Positions 24,597 to 32,950 of a stretch of DNA of 45,986 nucleotides are shown in pieces. A program made the position numbers and the translations under genes. The stretch comes from an uncultured Lachnospiraceae bacterium (GTDB lineage: Bacteria; Bacillota; Clostridia; Lachnospirales; Lachnospiraceae). The notes below the pieces were generated by a model that was not told the origin of the DNA, searched no databases, and was given only the letters and a program-made list of their open reading frames with translations. Numbering within the stretch: the stretch's first letter is position 1; the number at the start of each line of letters is the position of its first letter. Where the stretch lies: positions 1-45,986 of the forward strand of contig CADCII010000046.1 in the NCBI GenBank assembly GCA_902801515.1. Direction: 5' to 3'.

Positions 24597-26018
24597 ATGA
24601 GTTATGTAAGTGAAGATACCATAGCTGCTGTTGCGACTGCTATGAGTCCGGCGGGCATAGGCATCGTCAGGATATCCGGACCTGATGCGGTCAGGGCTGC
24701 GGATCTGGTATACCGGTCTCCCAAAGGTAAAACAAAGCTGAGTGAAGTTCCTTCTCATACGATTCATTACGGGACGATCAATGATCAGGACGGTCAGGTG
24801 ATCGATGAAGTTCTGGTCAGTGTCATGAGAGCTCCGAGATCCTATACTGCCGAAGATACTGTGGAGATCAACTGCCATGGGGGAGTACTGGCTGTGCGCC
24901 GTGTACTGGATACCGTGATCGCATGCAGTGACAGGATTCCTGTTCGTCTCGCCGAGCCGGGAGAATTTACAAAGAGAGCCTTCCTGAACGGAAGAGTCGA
25001 CCTGTCCCGGGCGGAAGCTGTCATGGATCTGATTGAGGCGAAAAATGACTATGCCCTGAAGAATTCTGTCAGCCAGGTGAGAGGATCTTTATATGAGAAG
25101 ATAACCACTCTCCGCTCTCAGATCCTGTATCAGATCGCTCATATCGAAGCGTCTCTCGATGACCCGGAACATCTGGACTACTCTTCTCATATTGAAGAAC
25201 TGGGGGAATCCGTCGGGGAATGGATCAGGCAGATCCGTCATCTTATCGATACGGCTGAAGACGGACGGCTTGCTTCTGAAGGAATAAGGACTGTCATTGT
25301 TGGAAAACCGAATGCGGGCAAGTCTTCTCTTCTGAACCTGATGCTGGGTGAAGAAAGAGCTATCGTGACAGATATAGCTGGTACAACAAGAGATGTGCTG
25401 ACGGAGACCATTAATCTTCAGGGAATCACACTGCTGATCACGGATACAGCAGGTATCCGGCAGACGGATGACCGTGTGGAAAAGATCGGTGTGGAGAGGG
25501 CAAAAGAAAGCGCTTCCGGGGCGGACCTTCTGCTGTGGATCGTTGATTCTTCCGCGCCTCTTGATGAAAATGACTCCCAGATCTGCAGCCTTCTTGAAGG
25601 AAGGCCTGCCATCATATTACTGAATAAATCTGATCTTGATACTGTTGTGGAAGAGTCAAATATCCGCAGCCTGTTTGAGAATAAAGAAGAAGGACGGTCT
25701 ATCCCGGTACTTTCATTTTCAGCAAAACAGAAAACAGGTTTTGATGAACTGGTGGGAATGCTGAAAGATATGTTCTTTCGTGGTAAACTGTCGTGGAATG
25801 ATGAGGTTGTTATCACGAACATGCGCCACTGCTCTCTTCTGCAAAGATCAGAAGAAAGTCTTAAGAGGGTTAAGGAAAGTATTGACAGCAGGATGAGTGA
25901 GGATTTCTTTTCGATCGACCTTATGGATGCCTATGAGGCACTGGGCGGAATCATCGGAGAAGAGATCGGAGACGATCTGGCAGACGAGATATTCAGTCGT
26001 TTCTGCATGGGAAAATAA
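24597..26018 (+). CDS. mnmE: tRNA modification GTPase MnmE
   Basis: A 473-residue protein. The N-terminal tetrahydrofolate-binding domain has SPAGIGIVRISG, a helical domain follows, and the inserted G domain has GKPNAGKSSLLNLMLG near residue 236, DTAGIR (G3) and NKSD (G4). The C-terminus FCMGK carries the essential Cys of the CxGK motif. With MnmG it installs the aminomethyl-type group at U34 of certain tRNAs. The ATG at 24597 with AGAGG 6 nt upstream is preferred to a TTG two codons earlier. mnmG follows after 54 nt. Confidence 0.97.
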   Translation: MSYVSEDTIAAVATAMSPAGIGIVRISGPDAVRAADLVYRSPKGKTKLSEVPSHTIHYGTINDQDGQVIDEVLVSVMRAPRSYTAEDTVEINCHGGVLAVRRVLDTVIACSDRIPVRLAEPGEFTKRAFLNGRVDLSRAEAVMDLIEAKNDYALKNSVSQVRGSLYEKITTLRSQILYQIAHIEASLDDPEHLDYSSHIEELGESVGEWIRQIRHLIDTAEDGRLASEGIRTVIVGKPNAGKSSLLNLMLGEERAIVTDIAGTTRDVLTETINLQGITLLITDTAGIRQTDDRVEKIGVERAKESASGADLLLWIVDSSAPLDENDSQICSLLEGRPAIILLNKSDLDTVVEESNIRSLFENKEEGRSIPVLSFSAKQKTGFDELVGMLKDMFFRGKLSWNDEVVITNMRHCSLLQRSEESLKRVKESIDSRMSEDFFSIDLMDAYEALGGIIGEEIGDDLADEIFSRFCMGK

Positions 26019-26072
26019 ACCGGATCTCTGCACGGGATAATATACCGGAACAGTTAAGACAGGAATGAGAGA

Positions 26073-27950
26073 ATGATAGAAGAACATGTTGACGTAGTGG
26101 TCGTCGGAGCAGGACATGCCGGGTGTGAAGCAGCGCTTGCCTGCGCGAGGCTGGGACTTGAGACTGTGATATTTACCATGAGTGTAGAGTCGATAGCCAT
26201 GATGCCCTGCAATCCGCACATCGGCGGAAGTTCCAAAGGCCATCTTGTACGGGAGATCGACGCGCTTGGCGGAGAGATGGCAAAGTGCATAGACAGGACT
26301 TTCCTGCAGAGCAAGATGCTCAACCAGTCAAAAGGACCGGCGGTCCATTCACTGAGGGCACAGGCGGACAAAGCTGCCTACTCTTCTCTCATGCGCCATA
26401 CGCTGGAGAAGCAGGAGCATCTTCAGATCAGACAGCAGGAAGTCACGCAGATTGTTACGGATGAAAACAATAATCTGACAGGTATCATGACGATATCGGG
26501 AACACTCTGGCACTGCAGTGCCGCCATTCTGTGTACCGGAACCTATCTCAACGCCCGCTGTATCTATGGTGATGTGAACGTTGCGACAGGTCCGAACGGA
26601 ACCCAGGCGGCAACTTTTCTGACGGATTCTCTCAAAGAGCATGGAATCGAGATGTACCGTTTCAAGACCGGTACTCCTGCACGAATGGACGGGAAGACGA
26701 TAGACTATTCAAAGATGACGCGCCAGGACGGAGATATTCCGGTCGTGCCGTTTTCATTTGAAACAGATCCCGCATCCGTACAGATCGAACAGATGCCGGT
26801 CTACCTGACTCATACTAACGAAGAGACCCATAAGATCCTCAGAGAGAATCTGGACCGCTCTCCTCTCTTCTCCGGACAGATCAAGGGAACCGGTCCCCGC
26901 TACTGCCCCTCCATCGAGGACAAGGTAGTGCGTTTTGCCGATAAACCGTCTCACCAGGTTTTCGTAGAGCCGCAGGGCAGAGACACCAATGAGATGTATA
27001 TCGACGGAATGTCCAGCAGTATGCCGGAAGACGTGCAGATCAGAATGTACCGGACTGTACCGGGACTGGAAAACGCACGCATCGTAAAGATGGCGTATGC
27101 GATCGAATATGACTGCATAAACGCTCTTCAGCTTGAGCCTACTTTTGAATTCAAGAAGATACATGGCCTGTATTCCGGAGGACAGTTTAACGGAAGTTCC
27201 GGTTATGAAGAAGCGGCAGCCCAGGGACTGTATGCCGGGATCAACGCAGCCATGAAGATCCTGGGCCGGGAGAGGCTTTTCATAGACCGCTCGGAAGGAT
27301 ACATTGGAGTTCTGGTTGATGACCTGATAACAAAAGAAAACCATGAACCATACCGTATGATGACTTCCCGTGCTGAATACAGATTACTTCTCCGGCAGGA
27401 CAACGCAGAACTGAGACTGCTGGAAAAAGGTTACCGGTGCGGACTTGTCAGTGAAGAGCGATATCAGAGATTTCTGAAGAAGAAACAGCAGATCCGTGAA
27501 GAGATTGAAAGAGTAAAGCTTCTGAGAATCGGAGCAGGCGCCGCGACACAGCAGTGCCTTACACAGCTTGGCAGTACCCGGCTCTCCACTTCTTCCACGA
27601 TGGCAGAGCTGATCAGAAGACCGGAACTGGATTACAGATCCCTCTCTCCTCTCGATCCGGACAGACCAGATCTTCCTTTTGATGTACAGGAAGAAGTAAA
27701 TATCGAGATTAAGTATGAGGGATATATCATCAGGCAGGAAAAACAGGTTGAACAGTTCCGCAGAATGGAAGAAAAAAAGATACCTGAAGATCTTGATTAT
27801 GACCAGGTTCCGAGTCTTCGAAATGAAGCCCGCCAGAAACTGAAAAATGTCCGGCCGTCATCAATCGGACAGGCATCCAGGGTCATGGGAGTTAATCCCG
27901 CAGACGTCTCTGTTCTTATGGTATATCTGAAGGGAAGAAACAGACTGTGA
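26073..27950 (+). CDS. mnmG: tRNA uridine-34 modification enzyme MnmG (GidA)
   Basis: A 625-residue FAD- and NADH-binding partner of MnmE. The Rossmann motif VVVGAGHAGCEAALACARLG is at residues 9-28, and the family signatures GPRYCPSIEDKVVRFADK and LYSGGQFNGSSGYEEAAAQG are present. The C-terminal helical domain ends VMGVNPADVSVLMVYLKG. AGGAATGAGAG precedes the ATG. Full length for the family. Confidence 0.98.
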   Translation: MIEEHVDVVVVGAGHAGCEAALACARLGLETVIFTMSVESIAMMPCNPHIGGSSKGHLVREIDALGGEMAKCIDRTFLQSKMLNQSKGPAVHSLRAQADKAAYSSLMRHTLEKQEHLQIRQQEVTQIVTDENNNLTGIMTISGTLWHCSAAILCTGTYLNARCIYGDVNVATGPNGTQAATFLTDSLKEHGIEMYRFKTGTPARMDGKTIDYSKMTRQDGDIPVVPFSFETDPASVQIEQMPVYLTHTNEETHKILRENLDRSPLFSGQIKGTGPRYCPSIEDKVVRFADKPSHQVFVEPQGRDTNEMYIDGMSSSMPEDVQIRMYRTVPGLENARIVKMAYAIEYDCINALQLEPTFEFKKIHGLYSGGQFNGSSGYEEAAAQGLYAGINAAMKILGRERLFIDRSEGYIGVLVDDLITKENHEPYRMMTSRAEYRLLLRQDNAELRLLEKGYRCGLVSEERYQRFLKKKQQIREEIERVKLLRIGAGAATQQCLTQLGSTRLSTSSTMAELIRRPELDYRSLSPLDPDRPDLPFDVQEEVNIEIKYEGYIIRQEKQVEQFRRMEEKKIPEDLDYDQVPSLRNEARQKLKNVRPSSIGQASRVMGVNPADVSVLMVYLKGRNRL

Positions 27951-28047
27951 TACAGTCAGTCCGGATGTCCTCTGCCGCTTTAGACGGTAACCGATAATCG
28001 GGCAAAGAACTAATACGGACAATAGGAGTGATACGGGACATATATCG

Positions 28048-28785
28048 ATGAATATAGATATAAATAATTATAACATTTCGACACTTGTCGATGGGTGTAA
28101 ACAGCTGAATATCACTCTTTCCGAAGAGCAGATCAGACAGTTTATCTGTTATTATGAGATGCTGACAGAGAAGAACAAAGTGATGAATCTCACAGCTATT
28201 ACTGAGTGGGAAGAGGTTCTGACAAGACATTTCCTGGACAGTCTTCTTGTGTGCAAAGCAGCAGATCTGTCTGAAGAAAACCTGACTGTGCTGGATCTTG
28301 GAACAGGAGCCGGATTTCCCGGAATTCCGCTGAAGATAGCGTTTCCTCAGCTCTCCGTGACCCTTGCTGATTCACTGAATAAGCGTATCCTTTTTCTTGA
28401 CGAAGTAATCGAAGGACTTGGTCTTAAAGATATCAGGACGTTTCACGGCAGAGCTGAAGAACTGGGACACAGACCAGAGCATAGAGAAATGTATGACCTG
28501 GTTGTATCAAGAGCTGTTGCAAACCTCTCTTCTCTGTGTGAATATTGTATTCCTTTTGTAAAAAAAGGAGGAATGTTCATATCATACAAATCGACAGATA
28601 TCGATATGGAATATCAGAATTCCGGGAAAGCTGTAACGGTCCTTGGAGGCAAAAGCCGGGGCATTACTACTCTCCCACTCCCGGAAACGGATTTGAAGAG
28701 ATCATTTGTCATAATAGAAAAGGTAAAGCCCACTCCCGGGAAATATCCGAGAAAAGCGGGTACACCGTCCAGAGATCCACTGTAA
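28048..28785 (+). CDS. rsmG: 16S rRNA (guanine-527-N7) methyltransferase RsmG
   Basis: A 245-residue SAM-dependent methyltransferase. It has the N-terminal NKVMNLTAIT region, the SAM motif LDLGTGAGFPGIPLKIAFP near residue 92 and VVSRAVANLSSLCEYCIPFVKKGG near residue 152. The ATG at 28048 lacks a close ribosome binding site (AGGAG lies more than 20 nt upstream), and no better in-frame start is visible. A strong terminator follows. Confidence 0.96.
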   Translation: MNIDINNYNISTLVDGCKQLNITLSEEQIRQFICYYEMLTEKNKVMNLTAITEWEEVLTRHFLDSLLVCKAADLSEENLTVLDLGTGAGFPGIPLKIAFPQLSVTLADSLNKRILFLDEVIEGLGLKDIRTFHGRAEELGHRPEHREMYDLVVSRAVANLSSLCEYCIPFVKKGGMFISYKSTDIDMEYQNSGKAVTVLGGKSRGITTLPLPETDLKRSFVIIEKVKPTPGKYPRKAGTPSRDPL

Positions 28786-28786
28786 T

Positions 28787-28824
28787 AAAAAGCTCTATGC
28801 CGGAAGATATGGCATAGAGCTTTT
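28787..28824. terminator. Bidirectional terminator after rsmG
   Basis: The stem AAAAGCTCTATGCC/GGCATAGAGCTTTT has T runs on both strands and separates plus-strand rsmG from the convergent alpha/beta hydrolase gene. Confidence 0.93.
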
Positions 28825-28851
28825 ACGGTTATTATGATTCATGGTTCTGGT

Positions 28852-29814
28852 TTATGATAGAGTTGTGATACTGTCATAAGCAGCCATAAATTCTGCAGGA
28901 CTTTCCATATGTGGAAGCATGCGGGTTCCGGGAATCGATTTAACCCTGATGGAATCATTTTCCTTCTGATAGATACCTGCAATCATCTCAGCCTTGTCTG
29001 CTTTTTCTCCGTACAGGATATACAGCTTATCTCCCACTTTCTTCAGAGCACTGCTTATATTGACTGTCATTGTATTTCCCTGGATAGATGCAAGAAGATA
29101 TTTGCCTTTTCCCTCGTTGAAATGTGCACCTTCATAAAATGCATCTGTGAATCTCTCCTTGGATCGGAATGGATTGTACATGTATTTTTCCGTGAAGGAA
29201 TAGTCAATATTGCTCCTTGCCTGTGACATATTGTAGACAGATGTTCCGATAACCGGAAGTGAGATCAGGAAAGAAGCTGCGCGGGATTTCTTATTGGGGA
29301 TCCTTGTCAGCGAATTGAAGCTCTTAGGATTTACCGCAACGATACGTCCTATCAGAGATTCGTCGGAAGATGCAGCCATGAGCACGAAGGATGAAGAATA
29401 TCCGCTGGCTACTACAGTACTTTTTTTCTTTACGACTTCTCTGATAAATGACTTAAGAGCAAGTACATAGAAATAATTAGTATATGTAATCTTGTTCTTC
29501 GAAGATCTCCCGCACCCCGGAAGATCAACGGTATAAACCGTATGATCTTTACTGAAGCAATCAATTACCTCATTCCATTCATAGGAACTGAAAGCAGGAT
29601 GAAGATTATGGATCAGGACAACCGGACTTCCTGTACCATATTTATGATAAAACATTTCTCCATACTGCCAGGTAAAGTATTTACCGCCGCCCGGCTTGAG
29701 CATATTTTTGCCGGCAGCTACTGAATCAATAAAACTATTAGAAACATGCATGATTCCAAGAGCAAATGCGTTCAGTTTCAATAATGTTTTAGCGTGCTCT
29801 GTAAAGTGAGACAT
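28852..29814 (-). CDS. Alpha/beta hydrolase
   Basis: A 320-residue alpha/beta hydrolase fold protein. It shows VVLIHNLHPAFSSYEW (oxyanion region), VYTVDLPGCGRS, a nucleophile elbow in VASGYSSSFVLMA near residue 150, and a C-terminal His in RMLPHMESPAEF. An N-terminal hydrophobic helix (about residues 12-30) precedes the domain. The ATG at 29814 has GGAGG 7 nt upstream. It is transcribed toward the origin, unlike its neighbours, and stands alone between a terminator and the parS region. The substrate is unknown. Confidence 0.85.
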   Translation of the reverse strand: MSHFTEHAKTLLKLNAFALGIMHVSNSFIDSVAAGKNMLKPGGGKYFTWQYGEMFYHKYGTGSPVVLIHNLHPAFSSYEWNEVIDCFSKDHTVYTVDLPGCGRSSKNKITYTNYFYVLALKSFIREVVKKKSTVVASGYSSSFVLMAASSDESLIGRIVAVNPKSFNSLTRIPNKKSRAASFLISLPVIGTSVYNMSQARSNIDYSFTEKYMYNPFRSKERFTDAFYEGAHFNEGKGKYLLASIQGNTMTVNISSALKKVGDKLYILYGEKADKAEMIAGIYQKENDSIRVKSIPGTRMLPHMESPAEFMAAYDSITTLS

Positions 29815-30030
29815 AGAACTACCTCCAAAATAAAACCCTGCATGGAATAAATAAATCTCGGTCAAATAGAACTACTGACATATTATACTGTAAAACAGTT
29901 CTTAAAACCACAGACAATATTAAAGGTTTGTCGTTTATGAAGAATGTACTCAAATTACATGTTTTGTATGAATCAGAGAAACAAACTACAACATATAGAT
30001 ATTATATGTAAAAAGAAAAAATGCGTCAGA

Positions 30031-30046
30031 TGTTTCACGTGAAACA
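30031..30046. promoter_or_regulatory. parS: parS site 1 (ParB binding)
   Basis: TGTTTCACGTGAAACA, a perfect palindrome identical to the Bacillus-type parS consensus. Confidence 0.97.
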
Positions 30047-30146
30047 TCTCGATTAGCTCATTAAACATAACAAAACGGGTTTTGATAAAAAATTGATGAT
30101 AAACAGATTAACTGATTTTTCGCTATAATGTCCTTCCACCGATACA

Positions 30147-30162
30147 TGTTTCACGTGAAACA
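30147..30162. promoter_or_regulatory. parS: parS site 2 (ParB binding)
   Basis: TGTTTCACGTGAAACA, a perfect 16-bp parS palindrome, 116 bp after the first site. Confidence 0.97.
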
Positions 30163-30226
30163 ATACGCGGGTTTATAGTCAAGTATATTTACGTTGTCGA
30201 AAACAATCCTAAAGGAGATCAGATAT

Positions 30227-30242
30227 TGTTTCACGTGAAACA
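30227..30242. promoter_or_regulatory. parS: parS site 3 (ParB binding)
   Basis: TGTTTCACGTGAAACA, a perfect 16-bp parS palindrome, 80 bp after the second site and 85 bp before parA. It may also affect parA transcription. Confidence 0.97.
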
Positions 30243-30326
30243 ATTCTGCTTTTTATGAGATTTTCTCTTCTTTTAGAACGTAAGCTGTGGTATATTAATG
30301 AATGCATTGTAAAGGAGTATAAAATA

Positions 30327-31106
30327 ATGAATCGAACTATAATTATAGCGAATCAAAAAGGTGGTGTAGGAAAAACCACCACCGCCATAAATCTGGCTGC
30401 ATGTCTTGCTGCCAGAAGAAGAAAAGTTCTGCTGATCGATATGGATCCGCAGGGAAACACTTCTAGCGGTTTCGATGTATCCAAAGACCAGGTTAACAAG
30501 AATATATACGACGTCATGCTGGGTGAAGCGAGGATAGAGGATGCAATAGTAAAAGACATACGTCCTAAATTATCGCTGATTCCCTCGGATGTTAATCTTG
30601 CTGCCTGTGAGATCCAGCTGTCTGATGCAGAAGACAGAAATAATATATTAAGGAAGCAGTTGGAATATATCCAGAAGGACTATGAGTTTATTATCATTGA
30701 CTGTCCGCCGTCGCTGAACATTCTGACTTTGAATGCTATGTGCGCAGGGGATACAGTTATTGTACCTCTGCAGTGTGAGTATTATGCGCTAGAAGGTCTT
30801 GCCCAGCTTATGCAGACAGTCAAACTGGTGTCAGAGAGATTAAACCCGGATCTTCTGATTGAGGGTATAGTTTTCACAATGTATGACAGCCGCACCAAAC
30901 TTGCGACGCAGGTTGTCGAAAATGTGGAAGAAAATACAGACAAGAAGATCTACAAAGTGGTTATTCCGAGAAATGTTCGGCTTGCGGAAGCGCCCAGCTA
31001 TGGCATGCCGATCATTGAATATGACCCACGCTCAACCGGAGCAAAAGCATATGACGCTCTGGCTAAAAAAGTAATCAGATATCATTACAAGAGAACGGGA
31101 AAATAA
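30327..31106 (+). CDS. parA: Chromosome partitioning ATPase ParA (Soj)
   Basis: A 259-residue deviant-Walker ATPase: KGGVGKTTTAINLAACLA at residues 11-28, DMDPQGNTSSG near residue 42 and DCPPSLNILTLNAM near residue 125. It has no N-terminal helix-turn-helix, as in chromosomal Soj. The ATG at 30327 has AAGGAG 9 nt upstream; the 24-residue longer frame lacks a signal. In Firmicutes it works with ParB on origin segregation and regulates DnaA. parB follows after 24 nt. Confidence 0.97.
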   Translation: MNRTIIIANQKGGVGKTTTAINLAACLAARRRKVLLIDMDPQGNTSSGFDVSKDQVNKNIYDVMLGEARIEDAIVKDIRPKLSLIPSDVNLAACEIQLSDAEDRNNILRKQLEYIQKDYEFIIIDCPPSLNILTLNAMCAGDTVIVPLQCEYYALEGLAQLMQTVKLVSERLNPDLLIEGIVFTMYDSRTKLATQVVENVEENTDKKIYKVVIPRNVRLAEAPSYGMPIIEYDPRSTGAKAYDALAKKVIRYHYKRTGK

Positions 31107-31130
31107 ATCCAATCAAGAGAGGAGCAGCAT

Positions 31131-32366
31131 ATGCCAAAGAGAGGAGGACTCGGTCAGAGAGGACTTGACCTTCTGATATCTGCCTCACCCGGAGCGGGAG
31201 ATAAGTCTGCCGCAGAAGAAAAGTCAGTTTCAAAAGAGAAAAGCTCAGAGAAGAAGAATTCCAAGACGTCCGGCAAGAGGACAGTGAAGGCAGGTACAAA
31301 GAATACTTCGAAGAGCAGTACCGCTGCAAAGAGTACCGGAAAAGACAGCGGCAAGAATGCCGGAACTGCAAAAAAAGGTCTAAAAGGAAATGCGGATAAA
31401 AACGCAAAGGGAAGCAAAGTAAGAAGTCAGAGTGTTGCAGAAATCGACAAAACAACCATCAACACAGCAGACGCAAATATAGAAAGTGCAAATGCAGATA
31501 TACAGCTGACAAACGGCACAGGCGCTGAGGTTGTTGATGCGGATCTGCCAGGTGTGCAGAATGAGCCGCTGGAGCTTCCCATTGAGCTGGTAGAACCGAA
31601 CCGCGGACAGCCCAGGAAGAATTTTGATGACGATGCGCTCCAGGAACTGGCAGATTCGATAAAGCAGTTCGGCGTGATACAGCCACTCATTGTTCAGAAA
31701 AAAGATGATTATTATGAGATCATAGCAGGTGAGAGAAGATGGAGAGCTTCCAGAATCGCAGGACTAAAAAAGATTCCTGTAATCGTTAAGGATTACTCAG
31801 ATAAGGAAGCAATGGAGATCTCTCTGATTGAGAATATCCAGAGAGAAGATCTGAATCCCATCGAGGAAGCATTTGCATATAAGAGACTGATGGAAGAGTA
31901 TAATCTCCGTCAGGATGAGGTTGCTCAGAGGGTTTCAAGAAGCCGCGCTGCAATCGCAAATTCCGTACGTCTTCTGAATCTGGACCAGAGAGTGCAGGAT
32001 ATGGTGGTAAGCGAGATGCTGACAACCGGCCATGCCAGAGCGTTGCTTGCGATCACGGATCCTGAGGTGCAGTACGAAACCGCACAGAAAGTATTCGATG
32101 AGAAAATGAGTGTGCGTGAGGTTGAGAGGCTCGTGCGCAAATTGCAGGAAGGCCCCAGGCCGGAGAAGAAACCGCCCGTCAGCGATACGCTTATGACAGT
32201 GTATGCGGGAATGGAAGAAGCGATGAAGATGTCCCTTGGCACGAAAGTGACAATATCTCCGAAGAGCGCGCAGAAGGGAAGAATAGAGATTGAGTATTAT
32301 TCGGCGGAAGATCTGGATCGTCTGTGCGATCTGCTGAAAACGCCGCAAAACCAGACAGGGGGGTGA
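31131..32366 (+). CDS. parB: Chromosome partitioning protein ParB (Spo0J) with a long disordered N-terminal insert
   Basis: A 411-residue protein. The extreme N-terminus RGGLGQRGLDLLI matches the ParA-activating LGxGL-type peptide. Residues about 18-100 are a Lys/Ser/Thr/Gly-rich, strongly basic low-complexity stretch, and residues 100-146 are Asn/Asp/Ala-rich. The CTP-binding ParB domain starts near residue 147 (LPIELVEPNRGQPRKNF) and includes GERRWRA. The parS-binding helix-turn-helix has RQDEVAQRVSRSRAAIANSVRLL. Typical Spo0J is about 280-300 residues, so the insert adds about 120. GAGAGGAGCAGC precedes the ATG. DUF4446 follows after 4 nt. Confidence 0.96.
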   Translation: MPKRGGLGQRGLDLLISASPGAGDKSAAEEKSVSKEKSSEKKNSKTSGKRTVKAGTKNTSKSSTAAKSTGKDSGKNAGTAKKGLKGNADKNAKGSKVRSQSVAEIDKTTINTADANIESANADIQLTNGTGAEVVDADLPGVQNEPLELPIELVEPNRGQPRKNFDDDALQELADSIKQFGVIQPLIVQKKDDYYEIIAGERRWRASRIAGLKKIPVIVKDYSDKEAMEISLIENIQREDLNPIEEAFAYKRLMEEYNLRQDEVAQRVSRSRAAIANSVRLLNLDQRVQDMVVSEMLTTGHARALLAITDPEVQYETAQKVFDEKMSVREVERLVRKLQEGPRPEKKPPVSDTLMTVYAGMEEAMKMSLGTKVTISPKSAQKGRIEIEYYSAEDLDRLCDLLKTPQNQTGG

Positions 32367-32370
32367 TTAA

Positions 32371-32892
32371 ATGCAGGATTCTATTTTGAACAGACTTGGA
32401 TTTGACCCCGGCTTTCTGATCCTGGGGCTCATGGTGATCCTTGTCTTTGTGCTGATCTATCTTGCAAGTATTTCCATGAAGCTGTCACGCTTTATGAAAC
32501 GTTATAAGATTTTTATGAGAGGCAAAGACGGAGTTTCTCTGGAGCGGGCATTTGAAAGCAATTTCATTGAAGTGGACCGCATAGCGGAACAGAGCAAGAA
32601 TCAGGCTCAGGAGATCATCAGACTCCGGGAGATGATGAGCAGGACGCCGATGAAGACCGGTATCGTTAAGTACGATGCATTTTCCGACGTGGGCGGACGC
32701 ATGAGTTTCGCGCTGGCGATGCTGGATATGAATAACACAGGATTTGTCATCAACGCGATTCACAGTAAAGAAGGCTGCTATACCTACATTAAGGAGATCG
32801 TCAAAGGTGAATCCTATATCCAGCTTGGAGAAGAGGAAAAAGAGGCGCTCAGACAGGCGGTTGTTACATATGAGAACAGCTCGCAGTCATAA
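32371..32892 (+). CDS. DUF4446 family membrane protein
   Basis: A 173-residue protein with one N-terminal transmembrane segment (about residues 13-35, FLILGLMVILVFVLIYLAS), a helical linker and a conserved domain with KTGIVKYDAFSDVGGRMSFA and FVINAIHSKEGCYTYIKEI. This family sits after parB in many Clostridia; its function is unknown. The GGGGGG overlapping the parB end provides the ribosome binding site. It is co-transcribed with parAB and probably serS. Confidence 0.9.
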   Translation: MQDSILNRLGFDPGFLILGLMVILVFVLIYLASISMKLSRFMKRYKIFMRGKDGVSLERAFESNFIEVDRIAEQSKNQAQEIIRLREMMSRTPMKTGIVKYDAFSDVGGRMSFALAMLDMNNTGFVINAIHSKEGCYTYIKEIVKGESYIQLGEEEKEALRQAVVTYENSSQS

Positions 32893-32950
32893 TATGACTT
32901 AAAGTACATCATGATATTACAGCAATGCGGGCAGTAAGAGGAGGACTATT

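Larger units (their letters stand above)
29815..30326. other. 512-bp intergenic region with the parS cluster
   Basis: A/T-rich region between the divergent hydrolase and parA genes. It contains three perfect parS sites (listed separately). Possible -10 TATAAT elements are seen at 29882-29887 (minus, for the hydrolase) and 30124-30129 (plus), without clear -35 boxes. No ORF or RNA gene is supported. Confidence 0.6.

Noticed and set aside
30001-30245. Repeated 16-bp palindromes as a possible CRISPR array
   Set aside because: The three copies are identical to parS, irregularly spaced and lie before parA; there are no cas genes.
32893-32950. T-box leader upstream of serS
   Set aside because: The spacer is only 58 nt and holds no T-box sequence or terminator; serS appears to be read from the parAB transcript.
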